A DNA stretch of 9,266 nt from Flavobacteriales bacterium (GCA_027008965.1 JALVDN010000261.1:1-9266), one strand, 5' to 3'; numbered from the stretch's first letter, positions 1 through 7,118 are shown. Numbers and translations: made by a program. The notes: generated from the letters alone by a model not told the origin.

Positions 1-319
1 TGGATCGCTTGATCTGTGTTATAAACATCGATCCAAATGTAACATTGATCAATGCAACTCTATTGATAATTTGAGGATAGGACTTCAAGTGTCTTTTATC
101 TCTCAAATATTGCTGACTGTAGTATTCGAATGTTTGAGGTCTATCTTTACCGACTTCACCTAAAAGTAGTTTTCGTTGAAGTGCAGGTATCACCTCTTTT
201 TTTACTAATGCTCTATTCTTCGGGGTATCAGGTAGACCAGTACTCTTTTGTACTGTTTTGCCATTAAGTTTATACTCAAGGTAAAGTCTACCGTTACCAC
301 GTTTGAACATTTTGACCAT
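1..319 (-). CDS. int: Tyrosine-type phage integrase, N-terminal part (runs off the window)
   Basis: This would catalyse site-specific integration and excision of the phage. Only the first 106 residues are visible. Residues 4-30 (MFKRGNGRLYLEYKLNGK, then a STGLPDT turn) look like the small beta-rich arm-binding domain of phage integrases. Residues about 62-106 (TFEYYSQQYL onward) look like the start of the SAM-like core-binding domain. The catalytic domain (R...HxxR...Y) lies left of position 1 and cannot be checked. Three in-frame ATGs exist at 325, 319 and 310. The one at 319 is chosen because AAAGGA sits six bases upstream, whereas the ATG at 325 directly abuts it. The gene is 34 bp downstream of the excisionase-like gene on the same strand, a common int/xis arrangement. 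Family call is good; activity is unknown. Confidence 0.8.
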   Translation of the reverse strand, partial: MVKMFKRGNGRLYLEYKLNGKTVQKSTGLPDTPKNRALVKKEVIPALQRKLLLGEVGKDRPQTFEYYSQQYLRDKRHLKSYPQIINRVALINVTFGSMFITQIKRS

Positions 320-353
320 TGTCATTCCTTTCAGTCAGCAGACAACGGGCATA

Positions 354-572
354 TTAGGATACCATATCAAGAATTTGTTTGGCTTGATCGGACATTGTTT
401 GATTTTCTACCCATTCGATCATTTTTGAAACTTTCCAATCTATTCTTTTCTCTTTTGGGAAGTAGTGAATACCCTCAAAAAAGAGCAGATCACGATTTTT
501 AAGTAGAAAATCACCGCTATAGCCTATGAGTTTAGCCATATCATTAGTTTTTAGGTAGAGTGGATTAGTCAT
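354..572 (-). CDS. Excisionase-like winged-helix DNA-binding protein (72 aa)
   Basis: This is probably a recombination directionality factor (Xis) or small regulator acting with the adjacent integrase. Residues 8-30 (KTNDMAKLIGYSGDFLLKNR) form a MerR/Xis-type helix-turn-helix, and residues 32-48 (FEGIHYFPKEKRIDWKV) look like the wing. That pattern is usual for phage excisionases and AlpA-like proteins. The start at 572 is preferred over the longer frame from 713: a GAGG motif lies about nine bases upstream, the recognisable domain begins there, and the extra 47 residues would overlap the upstream gene deeply. The start overlaps the stop of the 66-aa gene by 8 bp (ATGACTAA), suggesting coupled translation. 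A transcriptional regulator role is the main alternative. Confidence 0.7.
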   Translation of the reverse strand: MTNPLYLKTNDMAKLIGYSGDFLLKNRDLLFFEGIHYFPKEKRIDWKVSKMIEWVENQTMSDQAKQILDMVS

Positions 573-765
573 TGTCGAGATCCTCAAAATTAAAATAAGT
601 TTGCTTTGGGTGATCCTGTATCGGATCATCATCTGTTTTGATGTCCTCACTTTGGGAAGTTTTGTTTTGTGCAGCATATTTACGCTTTTGGCGTTCAGCC
701 CACAATTTCCCACCGTAAGGACTTTTTAGGATAATTTCATCTATGATCTGTCCGGTTGTTTTCAT
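565..765 (-). CDS. Unknown 66-aa hydrophilic protein
   Basis: I do not recognise this gene. The N-terminal half is basic and probably helical (residues 1-30, with GQIIDEIILKSPYGGKLWAE then Arg/Lys-rich). The C-terminal half is acidic and probably disordered (DIKTDDD, then FNFEDLDND at the end). It has no signal peptide, membrane segment or cysteine, so it is expected in the cytoplasm. The start is well supported by AGGAGG at 771-776. It sits between the zinc-finger-like gene and the excisionase-like gene and overlaps the latter by 8 bp, so it probably belongs to the integration/excision cistron. The real reading frame is supported by coupling and ribosome binding site rather than by homology. 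Confidence 0.65.
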   Translation of the reverse strand: MKTTGQIIDEIILKSPYGGKLWAERQKRKYAAQNKTSQSEDIKTDDDPIQDHPKQTYFNFEDLDND

Positions 766-827
766 CTTTTCCTCCTATAAAATATTTGCCGGCGCAACTG
801 TCCAACCTGAAAGGACAATATCTCGAG

Positions 828-1037
828 TCAAACAAAATTTTTTAAACTAAGAACTTCTAATCGATCCTTCATCGTCAAAATAGTTTGAACCAAACGTATA
901 TCAGGATGATCAACACAGAGATAACCAGTATATCTATACCAAACATTAGAACTGCAAGCCCAACTATTACCAAAAACATTAGTCATATAAACTTCATATC
1001 TCTTTTTTTTACAAATAATACAAGTATGACGTTTCAT
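828..1037 (-). CDS. Small zinc-finger-like protein (69 aa)
   Basis: This is a cytosolic protein with cysteines spaced for metal binding: C6-x2-C9 near the N terminus, C28, and C41-x2-H44, in a stretch rich in aromatic residues (VWYRYTGYLC). This resembles a zinc ribbon or treble clef, though I recognise no specific family. No signal peptide or membrane segment is seen. The start codon overlaps the stop of the replication initiator by one base (TAATG), with GGAGG six bases upstream, so translation is likely coupled to the initiator. Position suggests a role in replication, copy control or host takeover, but that is inference. A 62-bp gap follows before the integration genes. Confidence 0.65.
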   Translation of the reverse strand: MKRHTCIICKKKRYEVYMTNVFGNSWACSSNVWYRYTGYLCVDHPDIRLVQTILTMKDRLEVLSLKNFV

Positions 1038-2545
1038 TAATAACCTCCAATATCATACGGATTAAAAATCTCATCATCGGGTAAATCAGGATAATAAGCT
1101 TCACCGAATGAAGTATTAAAATGATCCAGTGTAACGATCTCACCCTCAAGTAATCCACGCTCTATCATTGTATTTTGAACTAACCCAAAGTGCTTTAGAT
1201 TAAGTGTAGGATCATCAGGATCAAGGGAGCGATAATAGTTCCAAAGCTGCACTATTTTCATGCGTGTAACTGGTGGAATATACTCATCTTGATCGGTGAA
1301 GTCCTCAATTTGGGAAGTTTTCGGATAGAGTTTAGATCCTGATCGATACATATAGAACTCTTCACCGTCAATCTCGACATCAATCGTTCTAAGTTTGATT
1401 GGCTTTTCTTGAGGTTTACGATCATCTTTGTCATATTGTTTTAGTTCAAACTCTTTCTTTTGCCACATAATTGCATCTTCATATTGAATAATTTTTGGTT
1501 GATTGGTTTCAGGATCGAGCCACACGGTCACAACACTATCCTTATACTGCTGAGTAAGTTCCAGTAATGTAAAGTTGAACCTACCGGCAAGAGGTCTGTA
1601 AACGTTGAGACTTATCAGTGTTCTGCTTGTGTAGAAGCGACAGATACCGTGATAGATGTACCACATGGTTATTTCTGTAATGCCTTTACCGTCGCGGAGA
1701 TCATCGAGTGTTTTGTAAATATACTTCATGAGATAACTTACAGCGTTATCAATATGCACTTTGATATAGCTTTTGCTGTCGGGATCAGGTTTGTATGCAT
1801 CGTGCCATCTGCCGTCTCTTTTGTATACTTTTGGGTAAAGTTTGTAGTTGTCAGGAATATAAGAGGTGGAGACATCTGCAAGGGGTGCAGGGTAGAGGCG
1901 ATGAATAGCTTGAACCAGTCTTGCTACTGCATATTTGGGTACCCAAGCGGAAATATGTAAGTGCGGTGTGCCGTCCTTGTGGGGTTCTGTTACTCTGAAA
2001 TAGATGCGGTCGTCTTTGTCAAGGTCTTTCCATGCTCGATCTTTTCGGATCGTCGTCCACATATCAGTAAGTTTTTTGGATGCAGTAGGAGGCATATAGT
2101 CAACAGGATTAAGCGAAACCTCTTTGATCTTGCCAGTCCAACGAACACGACCTAAAGTTTTATAAAACTTGAAAACAAGTTGATTATAAGAGGAGGCTCT
2201 CTTTTTTGTGAAAATATCAAAGATCTTTACATTTTGATATGCAAACTTAGGATTACGGATTAGCTTACCGTTTCGCAGGGTCTTTTTTCTGTGATACTCA
2301 CTGGGAAGTGTGAGGGTAATGAACACATTGACAAGATCACGATCTTCAGCGTACTGAACAAGAGACCAGACACGGTTTTGCAGTTCTGCTATGTATCGAT
2401 CGGCATTGATGAATGTATTTTTGAAAAATGAAGCCAGTTGGACTTTTTCTCCGTTTAATTCGATGTAATGGCTATAGAGAAAATCTTTTTGCTTTTCGAT
2501 TTTGTCTAAAACCTCTGATCGGTTTTTCTTTGTCAATCCGTACAT
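1037..2545 (-). CDS. Two-tyrosine HUH rolling-circle replication initiator (pII/gpA type, 502 aa)
   Basis: This is the phage replication protein, expected to nick the double-stranded origin, attach covalently to the 5' end and start rolling-circle synthesis. All three signature motifs are visible: motif 1 FITLTLP (residues 75-81); motif 2 TPHLHIS with the metal-binding H195-L-H197; motif 3 NAVSYLMKYIYK with Y271 and Y275 four residues apart around K274. The paired tyrosines match the phiX174 gpA-like superfamily (Phage_GPA type). Residues about 280-325 (IYHGICRFYTSRT onward) are the usual conserved tail of this domain. Residues about 330-502 form an acidic, Tyr/Pro-rich C-terminal region I cannot assign. 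The start at 2545 has AGAGGA five bases upstream and overlaps the DUF1737-like gene by 13 bp. It lies just downstream of the hairpin-bearing intergenic region, as gene II does in Ff phages. Confidence 0.9.
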   Translation of the reverse strand: MYGLTKKNRSEVLDKIEKQKDFLYSHYIELNGEKVQLASFFKNTFINADRYIAELQNRVWSLVQYAEDRDLVNVFITLTLPSEYHRKKTLRNGKLIRNPKFAYQNVKIFDIFTKKRASSYNQLVFKFYKTLGRVRWTGKIKEVSLNPVDYMPPTASKKLTDMWTTIRKDRAWKDLDKDDRIYFRVTEPHKDGTPHLHISAWVPKYAVARLVQAIHRLYPAPLADVSTSYIPDNYKLYPKVYKRDGRWHDAYKPDPDSKSYIKVHIDNAVSYLMKYIYKTLDDLRDGKGITEITMWYIYHGICRFYTSRTLISLNVYRPLAGRFNFTLLELTQQYKDSVVTVWLDPETNQPKIIQYEDAIMWQKKEFELKQYDKDDRKPQEKPIKLRTIDVEIDGEEFYMYRSGSKLYPKTSQIEDFTDQDEYIPPVTRMKIVQLWNYYRSLDPDDPTLNLKHFGLVQNTMIERGLLEGEIVTLDHFNTSFGEAYYPDLPDDEIFNPYDIGGY

Positions 2546-2709
2546 TTTTTCCTCTTTAAAATCATAGCCTGATAATAAATCTCAGAACCGTCGACATACA
2601 AAACAATTAAATCACCATGCAATTTATAACCCTCTCCTGATAAATCAATAATTTTTAGTCTCAATCGAAAACTCGAAATATCCTCCAAAACAATATAATC
2701 TACAATCAT
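2533..2709 (-). CDS. DUF1737-like small protein (58 aa) coupled to the replication initiator
   Basis: This is a short gene easily missed by length filters. The protein begins MIVDYIVLEDISSFRLRLKI. It continues through a GYKLHGDLIV segment and ends in YYQAMILKRKK. The pattern of an N-terminal beta strand, a helix, then a G-Y/W-x-L-x-G turn and a C-terminal YYQAM strand is that of the DUF1737 domain, a small alpha/beta fold of unknown function seen in bacteria and phages. A strong GGGAGG lies five bases before the ATG. It is the first gene after the hairpin region and overlaps the initiator start by 13 bp in another frame, so it probably controls or accompanies initiator translation. Function is unknown; copy-number control is only a guess. 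Confidence 0.7.
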   Translation of the reverse strand: MIVDYIVLEDISSFRLRLKIIDLSGEGYKLHGDLIVLYVDGSEIYYQAMILKRKKCTD

Positions 2710-2741
2710 CTATACCTCCCTTTAAAATTGTCGTCAACTTT

Positions 2742-2747
2742 TTTATA
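2742..2747 (-). promoter_or_regulatory. Candidate -10 box for the replication operon
   Basis: Read on the minus strand this is TATAAA, placed about 33 bases before the start codon of the DUF1737-like gene. There is no convincing -35 hexamer, which is common for sigma-70 promoters in Campylobacterota. It lies just downstream of the 2759-2801 hairpin, so replication genes may be transcribed from here in addition to read-through from the secretin gene. Confidence 0.35.
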
Positions 2748-2758
2748 AGTAGCCAAGG

Positions 2759-2801
2759 AGCTACATACATAGAGCCGCTACGCGCCTCTATGTATGTAGC
2801 T
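2759..2801. repeat. Large perfect hairpin in the main intergenic region (origin or packaging-signal candidate)
   Basis: A 16-bp perfect inverted repeat pairs AGCTACATACATAGAG (2759-2774) with its complement at 2786-2801. The 11-base interior can pair further: after one C-C mismatch, CGC (2776-2778) pairs with GCG (2782-2784), leaving a TAC loop. The stem is thus nearly 20 bp, far more than a typical small terminator needs. It lies between the pIV-like secretin and the pII-like initiator. In Ff phages that interval holds the packaging hairpin and both replication origins. A role as packaging signal or origin is inferred from position and structure; no nick site has been identified. Confidence 0.7.
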
Positions 2802-2816
2802 TTCGCGGCGCTTTAA

Positions 2817-2840
2817 ACGCTTTGCGTAAACGCAAAGCGT
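2817..2840. repeat. Second perfect hairpin directly after the secretin stop
   Basis: ACGCTTTGCGT (2817-2827) is an 11-bp perfect inverted repeat with 2830-2840, separated by two bases. In practice this gives a 10-bp stem with a four-base loop. It begins two bases after the secretin stop codon. Transcribed leftward it is followed by only a short U stretch (GTTTAAAG), so it may be a weak terminator for the assembly operon or part of the replication/packaging region. A further CGCTTT copy at 2809-2814 could compete for pairing with its right arm. Confidence 0.65.
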
Positions 2841-2842
2841 AA

Positions 2843-4021
2843 CTATAGAACCTCAATCAAAATACTGATCGTCTGTGAACTGCCATTATCCTTACGATTC
2901 TTAAAAAGAGATCCAAGCAAAGGAACAGCACTCAGAAGCGGTACACCGTTTTTCTCAATACGTTCAGAACTCTTCTTAAGACCACTCAAAAGCAAAGGCT
3001 TACCTGCATAGACCTTAACCTTACTCTGATAAGTAACCTTGTTAGTAAGCGGTATATTATCTTTGAGAGAGATCAACGTCTCAGAAACGATAGAAAGATC
3101 GAGATACACCCAATCCTTTTTAATCTTTGGAACAATACTCAATTTAAAACCAACATCACGATATTTGATGCTATCCTGAATCGTCTGCGTATTATCCTTA
3201 ATGACAGTAGTACTCTCTTTATAACCGACATTCTTAACAAATGAAACAGATGTTTTAACACCGTTGGTAAGAAATAGTTTAGGCTCTTGATATACATTAG
3301 CAATATTGCGACCCTGTAAAGCACGAACCAAAAACTTAAAATTAAGAGCGTCTGTTAAATTCATCGTTGTATGATCCCGACCAAGTATGTCTTTAGCGGA
3401 AAAATCAAAACCATATGACAAAGCTTTTATCTCACTGCCATACTCTTTCAGACGAGTATCATCTATGCTGAAAAAAGTAATCTTAACCATACGCTGACGA
3501 ACAGTATTATCAGATAATGAAAGCATCTTCTTAATTTTATGATGCATAGCTGGAGTAGATGCATATGCAATAAGATCAGATTGTTTCAAATAAACATACT
3601 TGATAGGCTCACCAAACTCATCTACGAAAATAGAGAGAACACGAGCAACATCCTGATTTGTGATATGCCTTATCTTATACATGTAATAATGCTTTTTACT
3701 TGATTCAGGAATATCAGGAAGCTCTGGGAGTGTTACAGGTTCAGCTATATAATTATCCTTTCTTACTACATAACCATTTCCAATATCCTCTAAAAACATA
3801 TGATTTTGATCAAGGAATGACTTAAAAAGCCTAAAAAGCTCACCTTTATCGTAATGCTGGGACAAATCTATATCCACATCAAAGTCAATCTCTTTTACAT
3901 TATTGGAGAGTGATATCTTTTTCCCTATATCCTTTGATGCGAGACCAGCAAGATCAGGAAAAGAAACATAGTGGGAATACCCAAACACAACCAAACTACT
4001 TAATAGCACTAAGAATTTCAT
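2843..4021 (-). CDS. Secretin, outer-membrane phage exit channel (pIV-like, 392 aa)
   Basis: This protein would form the multimeric outer-membrane pore through which assembled filaments leave the cell. A signal peptide covers residues 1-16 (MKFLVLLSSLVVFGYS). An N-terminal periplasmic domain spans about 33-88, with a KKISLSNNVKEIDFDVDIDL start typical of STN/N0 domains. A second, N1-like domain covers about 112-170 (YMYKIRHITNQDVARVLSI). The secretin core covers about 174-392 and includes NVYQEPKLFLTNG (242-254), YRDVGFKLSIVPKI (287-300) and the signature GVPLLSAVPLLGSLFK (359-374). Length is close to Ff pIV. AAGGGG precedes the start, which overlaps the assembly ATPase gene by 26 bp. Phage-encoded secretins occur in only some inoviruses; many use a host one. 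Confidence 0.92.
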   Translation of the reverse strand: MKFLVLLSSLVVFGYSHYVSFPDLAGLASKDIGKKISLSNNVKEIDFDVDIDLSQHYDKGELFRLFKSFLDQNHMFLEDIGNGYVVRKDNYIAEPVTLPELPDIPESSKKHYYMYKIRHITNQDVARVLSIFVDEFGEPIKYVYLKQSDLIAYASTPAMHHKIKKMLSLSDNTVRQRMVKITFFSIDDTRLKEYGSEIKALSYGFDFSAKDILGRDHTTMNLTDALNFKFLVRALQGRNIANVYQEPKLFLTNGVKTSVSFVKNVGYKESTTVIKDNTQTIQDSIKYRDVGFKLSIVPKIKKDWVYLDLSIVSETLISLKDNIPLTNKVTYQSKVKVYAGKPLLLSGLKKSSERIEKNGVPLLSAVPLLGSLFKNRKDNGSSQTISILIEVL

Positions 4022-5201
4022 CTTTTACCCCTTGATTAGAATTTTCAAACAAATCTAAAAAATCATCTGAAACTAAAGCGAAGATCTCAATAATTCCCAA
4101 TCTCTTATTCACCACTTTTTGTCTAAGAAATTTTGAACCGGTAGACTTTAGCAGCTTATCAAGATCAAGGATAGAGAGATCCACAGCATAATCACTATTG
4201 TGGCACTCACCCGAATAACACACAAAACTAAGATATTTCAAACCGGAAACATTATCGATGTTATGCACCGGCTTAGAAACTGTCTTAGGTTTATGTATAT
4301 AAGTAGGTTTACCAATATCAATTTTCTTGACATTTTCATTTGAAGTATCAGGAGAACCGAAACGAGAAGAGACATAATAATAGAAGAAAGAGACAACAGC
4401 AACAAGAAGAACAATAGAAAAGATAATCCAAGGGATCACAACATTTTTCGATCGAACCCTATCCCCCGAATCGTATAGCTCGAAAACCTCTTTTTTCTTA
4501 GGTAATTTAATCGTCTCAGCAAGATTAGTTTTATAGTAAGGGATCTTGATGTACTTGTTATACTTAAAAGATCTGCCAATAATACGTGATGCGGGTACAG
4601 CATCGAGAAAATACTCAATATCTTTGAGATAAGAACTTTGTATTTTTTCATAATGCTGGGTAAGCAGGATAACATCCATACACAAATGACGATGATATGC
4701 AATCCACCAGATCAACACTGGATCTGCACCGGCATTTTTACCCGTAAGACGATCGATTGAGGAAAAATGATTCTGTGCCTCATCAATCACAAAAAGAGAC
4801 GGTTTATACCTTGGTTCAAACTTCAAAGGCTTAAATAGATTAAGAAAAAAAGAGATGAGAGGATTGACATTATCTCGATAATCCAAAGCTTTAATATACT
4901 CATCATATTTAGGATTTAACTCAATAAAACCGATAGACAAAAGATAATCTATGATTGGATCATCAATAACATTGGTCTGTGATCCGTCACCAAGTGAAGC
5001 TATTTGGCTATCATATATCCTCTTACACTCTTCTATAATTTTATAAAGACGTTTGAAGTTCAAAGCTGTAATATTGTCTGAAAATCTTATACCGTTGATA
5101 TTGCACTCAATCGAAAAATAGTTATCCTTGTTTGCATAGATATGATTAACAGCATAATAAGATTTGCCTGATCCGGGCTTACCAGTGACCAAGACAAACA
5201 T
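3996..5201 (-). CDS. zot: Zot/pI-like filamentous phage assembly ATPase (401 aa)
   Basis: This is the inner-membrane morphogenesis motor that strips ssDNA-binding protein from the genome and drives coat assembly through the secretin. A Walker A motif GKPGSGKS is at residues 7-14 and a Walker B strand SLFVIDEAQNHF at 135-146 (D140, E141), followed by the IAYHRH segment (167-172) usual in the Zot family. A single transmembrane helix lies at about 254-277 after a basic stretch, giving a cytoplasmic ATPase and a periplasmic tail. The tail (278-401) contains C328 and C333, which could form a disulfide, and probably contacts the secretin. The start overlaps the pVI-like stop by one base (TAATG). 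Similarity to cholera Zot implies assembly, not toxin activity. Confidence 0.93.
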   Translation of the reverse strand: MFVLVTGKPGSGKSYYAVNHIYANKDNYFSIECNINGIRFSDNITALNFKRLYKIIEECKRIYDSQIASLGDGSQTNVIDDPIIDYLLSIGFIELNPKYDEYIKALDYRDNVNPLISFFLNLFKPLKFEPRYKPSLFVIDEAQNHFSSIDRLTGKNAGADPVLIWWIAYHRHLCMDVILLTQHYEKIQSSYLKDIEYFLDAVPASRIIGRSFKYNKYIKIPYYKTNLAETIKLPKKKEVFELYDSGDRVRSKNVVIPWIIFSIVLLVAVVSFFYYYVSSRFGSPDTSNENVKKIDIGKPTYIHKPKTVSKPVHNIDNVSGLKYLSFVCYSGECHNSDYAVDLSILDLDKLLKSTGSKFLRQKVVNKRLGIIEIFALVSDDFLDLFENSNQGVKDEILSAIK

Positions 5202-5563
5202 TATCTTATAGCCTCAAGCAAAAGTTTACGAGTATATAAACCAAATCGAAGCATAACAATATGTGCAACGAAACCGCCATAAGTCAAAAGAACACCAAAC
5301 AACGAAACAAAAAAAGACGTAAGGACAACATTAATGCCCAACGCATCCATCATATAATAAACACAGGAAACAACAGATCCCGAACCACCACCAGAAGATA
5401 AAAGCGAGTCCAACTGTGATGATGCAGAGCCAAAAATATTCCATAAAGTAGTAATCATAGAATACACAGTATATGTGGTAGACACAACAAAAGCAAGAAA
5501 CCCCAAAATAACTGCAGCGCGAATAGCAAACTTAGCAACAGCAACTAAATCAAAAACAGGCAT
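5201..5563 (-). CDS. pVI-like minor coat protein, DUF2523 type (120 aa)
   Basis: This is probably the minor tail protein that anchors the adhesin at the end of the filament and helps release it from the membrane. It is very hydrophobic, with transmembrane segments at about residues 13-36 and 78-105. A Gly/Ser linker lies between them (SSGGGSGS, 56-63), and the C terminus is basic (RKLLLEAIR). The CVYYMMDALGINVVLTSFF region (67-85) is the conserved part of DUF2523/phage G6P-like proteins. Its position between the pIII-like adhesin and the Zot ATPase matches Ff gene VI. AAGGAG lies just before the start, and the adhesin stop codon is nine bases upstream. Confidence 0.82.
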   Translation of the reverse strand: MPVFDLVAVAKFAIRAAVILGFLAFVVSTTYTVYSMITTLWNIFGSASSQLDSLLSSGGGSGSVVSCVYYMMDALGINVVLTSFFVSLFGVLLTYGGFVAHIVMLRFGLYTRKLLLEAIR

Positions 5564-5572
5564 TAAAACTCC

Positions 5573-6988
5573 TTAATGAAACAAAATAAGTATCTTCTCA
5601 GATACATCACGATAAGCCCAAATGATGACACGCAAAAGCAACAGAGTAAAATAGATATTCAAAAAAAGCATAACCACAGGACGCATCACAGGTGCAGCCC
5701 TAATAAAACCTTGAGCCAAATCAATACGTTTATTAAAAACAGTCACAGCAATCTGACAACCACCATGCATACGTGATCTTGGAATCTTAGTACCACTAAT
5801 AACAGCCTGCAAAGCCTCATAATTTTGCTGATAACCCTGCAAAGCTTGAGATACTCTTTTATCAAAATTGTTAAAAGACTTAGCAATATCTTTCAGAGAT
5901 TTACTGGAATCAAAATTAATAGTTGCATTTATATCAGATAGAAGATCTTCAACCTTTGAAAGATTCATATCAGAACTATTGGAATCATTGCTACTAACAT
6001 TAGAATCATTATTATTATTTTCAGATGTCGCAGAACCATCATTACCACCACCACTACCACCATTAGAACTATTATCATTAGTATTGTTATCATCGTAAAA
6101 AGGCTCACACTTTTCAGTGACTATAGAATAATAATAATCTACAGGACAATCAAAGGGATCACCCGAATCATTATCATCATTGCCACCACCATTGTTACTA
6201 TTATTATTATTGTTATTATTGTTGTTATTGTCAGTTTCATTGTTATCATTGGGATCTATTGGATAACAATCATCGCCTATCTTAAAATAATTAGTAGGAC
6301 ACTCAGTTTCATTGTTGTCATTAGGATCAGGATTAGAATTAGGATCAACATAACAACAATTCAACCCCTGTTCAGGATATGAAGCAAGGGTAAAAGAAGC
6401 ACCACCGGCACTCTGCTCACATTCTGACTGATTACTATTTTCCGAAACCAAAGTAAAAGTAGGATAAGAAGGATCAGACTGTGGACAATGCGGCACTTGG
6501 CACTGTCCGTCTATCTTCGGATAACCATTTTCACAAATACACTGCTCTGATCCGATATCCCAAACTTCACCAGTCGGACAAGAAGTATCTGGCACACAAG
6601 TACCGTTATCATCACGACTTTGTGATGGAGGACATGAGGGAATACAAGCATAATCTATCCTGTGTAATATATCAGATACATGAGAAACCCCTGAACCATT
6701 ATTATTAACATGATAATGTATCTCTAATTCTGTATATCCATAAGAGTTATCATTACAAACATCTTGATCACGGTGAACCTCAGCAAGACCTGATGTATTA
6801 TAATCATTATTCCGATCAAGCTGATAAGAAGGATATGACGAATATCCGGACGGACAAACACAATTAGAGGCTCGTGTTGCCGTTGATAAATCGATCCAAG
6901 GATTAAGATTCGTTGTATTTGTATCTGCTTTAACAAAATTATGAAACGAAAAGAAAAGCAACAAAAATATAAAAATATATCTACGCAT
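5573..6988 (-). CDS. pIII-like adsorption protein (471 aa)
   Basis: This is the tip adhesin expected to bind the host pilus or receptor and terminate the virion. A signal peptide covers 1-21 (MRRYIFIFLLLFFSFHNFVK, cleavage near A21). The Cys-rich ectodomain has about 17 cysteines between 43 and 294, including C43-x-C45, C150-x-C152 and CC at 211-212. Low-complexity Asn/Asp/Gly/Ser linkers (about 244-278 and 298-340) resemble the glycine-rich linkers of Ff pIII. A helical region (341-430) leads to a C-terminal membrane anchor (about 434-457) with a short basic/cytoplasmic end. The start at 6988 is chosen because the signal peptide begins there with AAGG seven bases upstream. An upstream in-frame ATG at 7042 would lie within the 38-aa gene. 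Receptor-binding domains show no family I can name, as expected for these fast-evolving proteins. Confidence 0.85.
   Translation of the reverse strand: MRRYIFIFLLLFFSFHNFVKADTNTTNLNPWIDLSTATRASNCVCPSGYSSYPSYQLDRNNDYNTSGLAEVHRDQDVCNDNSYGYTELEIHYHVNNNGSGVSHVSDILHRIDYACIPSCPPSQSRDDNGTCVPDTSCPTGEVWDIGSEQCICENGYPKIDGQCQVPHCPQSDPSYPTFTLVSENSNQSECEQSAGGASFTLASYPEQGLNCCYVDPNSNPDPNDNNETECPTNYFKIGDDCYPIDPNDNNETDNNNNNNNNNNSNNGGGNDDNDSGDPFDCPVDYYYSIVTEKCEPFYDDNNTNDNSSNGGSGGGNDGSATSENNNNDSNVSSNDSNSSDMNLSKVEDLLSDINATINFDSSKSLKDIAKSFNNFDKRVSQALQGYQQNYEALQAVISGTKIPRSRMHGGCQIAVTVFNKRIDLAQGFIRAAPVMRPVVMLFLNIYFTLLLLRVIIWAYRDVSEKILILFH
6200..6229 (-). repeat. AAT/AAC trinucleotide tract encoding ten asparagines
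   Basis: Ten consecutive Asn codons (residues 254-263 of the adhesin) form an almost pure AAY repeat, continued imperfectly by AGT-AAC-AAT and Gly codons. It is an in-frame microsatellite: loss or gain of units would change linker length without a frameshift. Confidence 0.85.
6232..6328. repeat. Direct repeat of 25 bp inside the adhesin linker
   Basis: Positions 6232-6256 and 6304-6328 are near-identical 25-mers (two mismatches), 72 bp apart, so exactly 24 codons. They encode the duplicated peptide DPNDNNET (residues 221-228 and 245-252), flanking one CPTNYFKIGDDCYPI mini-module. This looks like an in-frame duplication or a site for recombination. Confidence 0.75.
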
Positions 6989-7001
6989 AAGAAACCTTTT
7001 C

Positions 7002-7118
7002 CTAATCCGTAAACAAACCAAAAATCGCCGCAACTGGAGCAATCATCACAGACAAATAGACATAAATCGTAAAGATCGCATTAAACGTGATATCGTTTGT
7101 AAATTCCATTATTTCCAT
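7002..7118 (-). CDS. 38-aa membrane micro-protein, pVII/pIX-like candidate
   Basis: This is a tiny gene below usual length cut-offs. The protein starts MEIMEFTNDITFNAIFTIYV and continues as a single hydrophobic helix (about residues 10-35) ending in GLFTD. There is no signal peptide and almost no charge in the helix. Size and topology match Ff pVII (33 aa) and pIX (32 aa), the blunt-end cap proteins, but there is no detectable sequence motif. AAGG lies eight bases before the ATG, and the upstream gene's stop codon ends two bases before it. The following adhesin gene starts 13 bases beyond its stop. The tight coding packing supports a real gene; the coat-cap role is inference. Confidence 0.65.
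   Translation of the reverse strand: MEIMEFTNDITFNAIFTIYVYLSVMIAPVAAIFGLFTD

Noticed and set aside
248..502. Plus-strand open frame across the integrase/excisionase boundary
   Set aside because: It overlaps two better supported minus-strand genes and has no recognisable protein features.
573..713. Upstream in-frame extension of the excisionase-like protein
   Set aside because: It lacks a ribosome binding site, overlaps the 66-aa gene almost completely, and the recognisable domain begins at the ATG at 572.
786..817. Small inverted repeats (TTGC/GCAA and TGTCC/GGACA) in the 62-bp gap before the integration genes
   Set aside because: Stems are only 4-5 bp and there is no U-run; too weak for a terminator call.
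1649..2155. Plus-strand open frames opposite the replication initiator
   Set aside because: They are shadows of the strongly supported initiator and have neither recognisable protein features nor ribosome binding sites that I can see.
5868..6098. Plus-strand Leu/Ser-rich open frame opposite the adhesin linker
   Set aside because: Its composition is simply the antisense of the Asn/Asp/Ser/Gly repeats.
6989..7042. Longer N terminus for the adhesin starting at 7042
   Set aside because: It would place 18 basic residues before a good signal peptide and lie inside the 38-aa gene; the ATG at 6988 has its own ribosome binding site.
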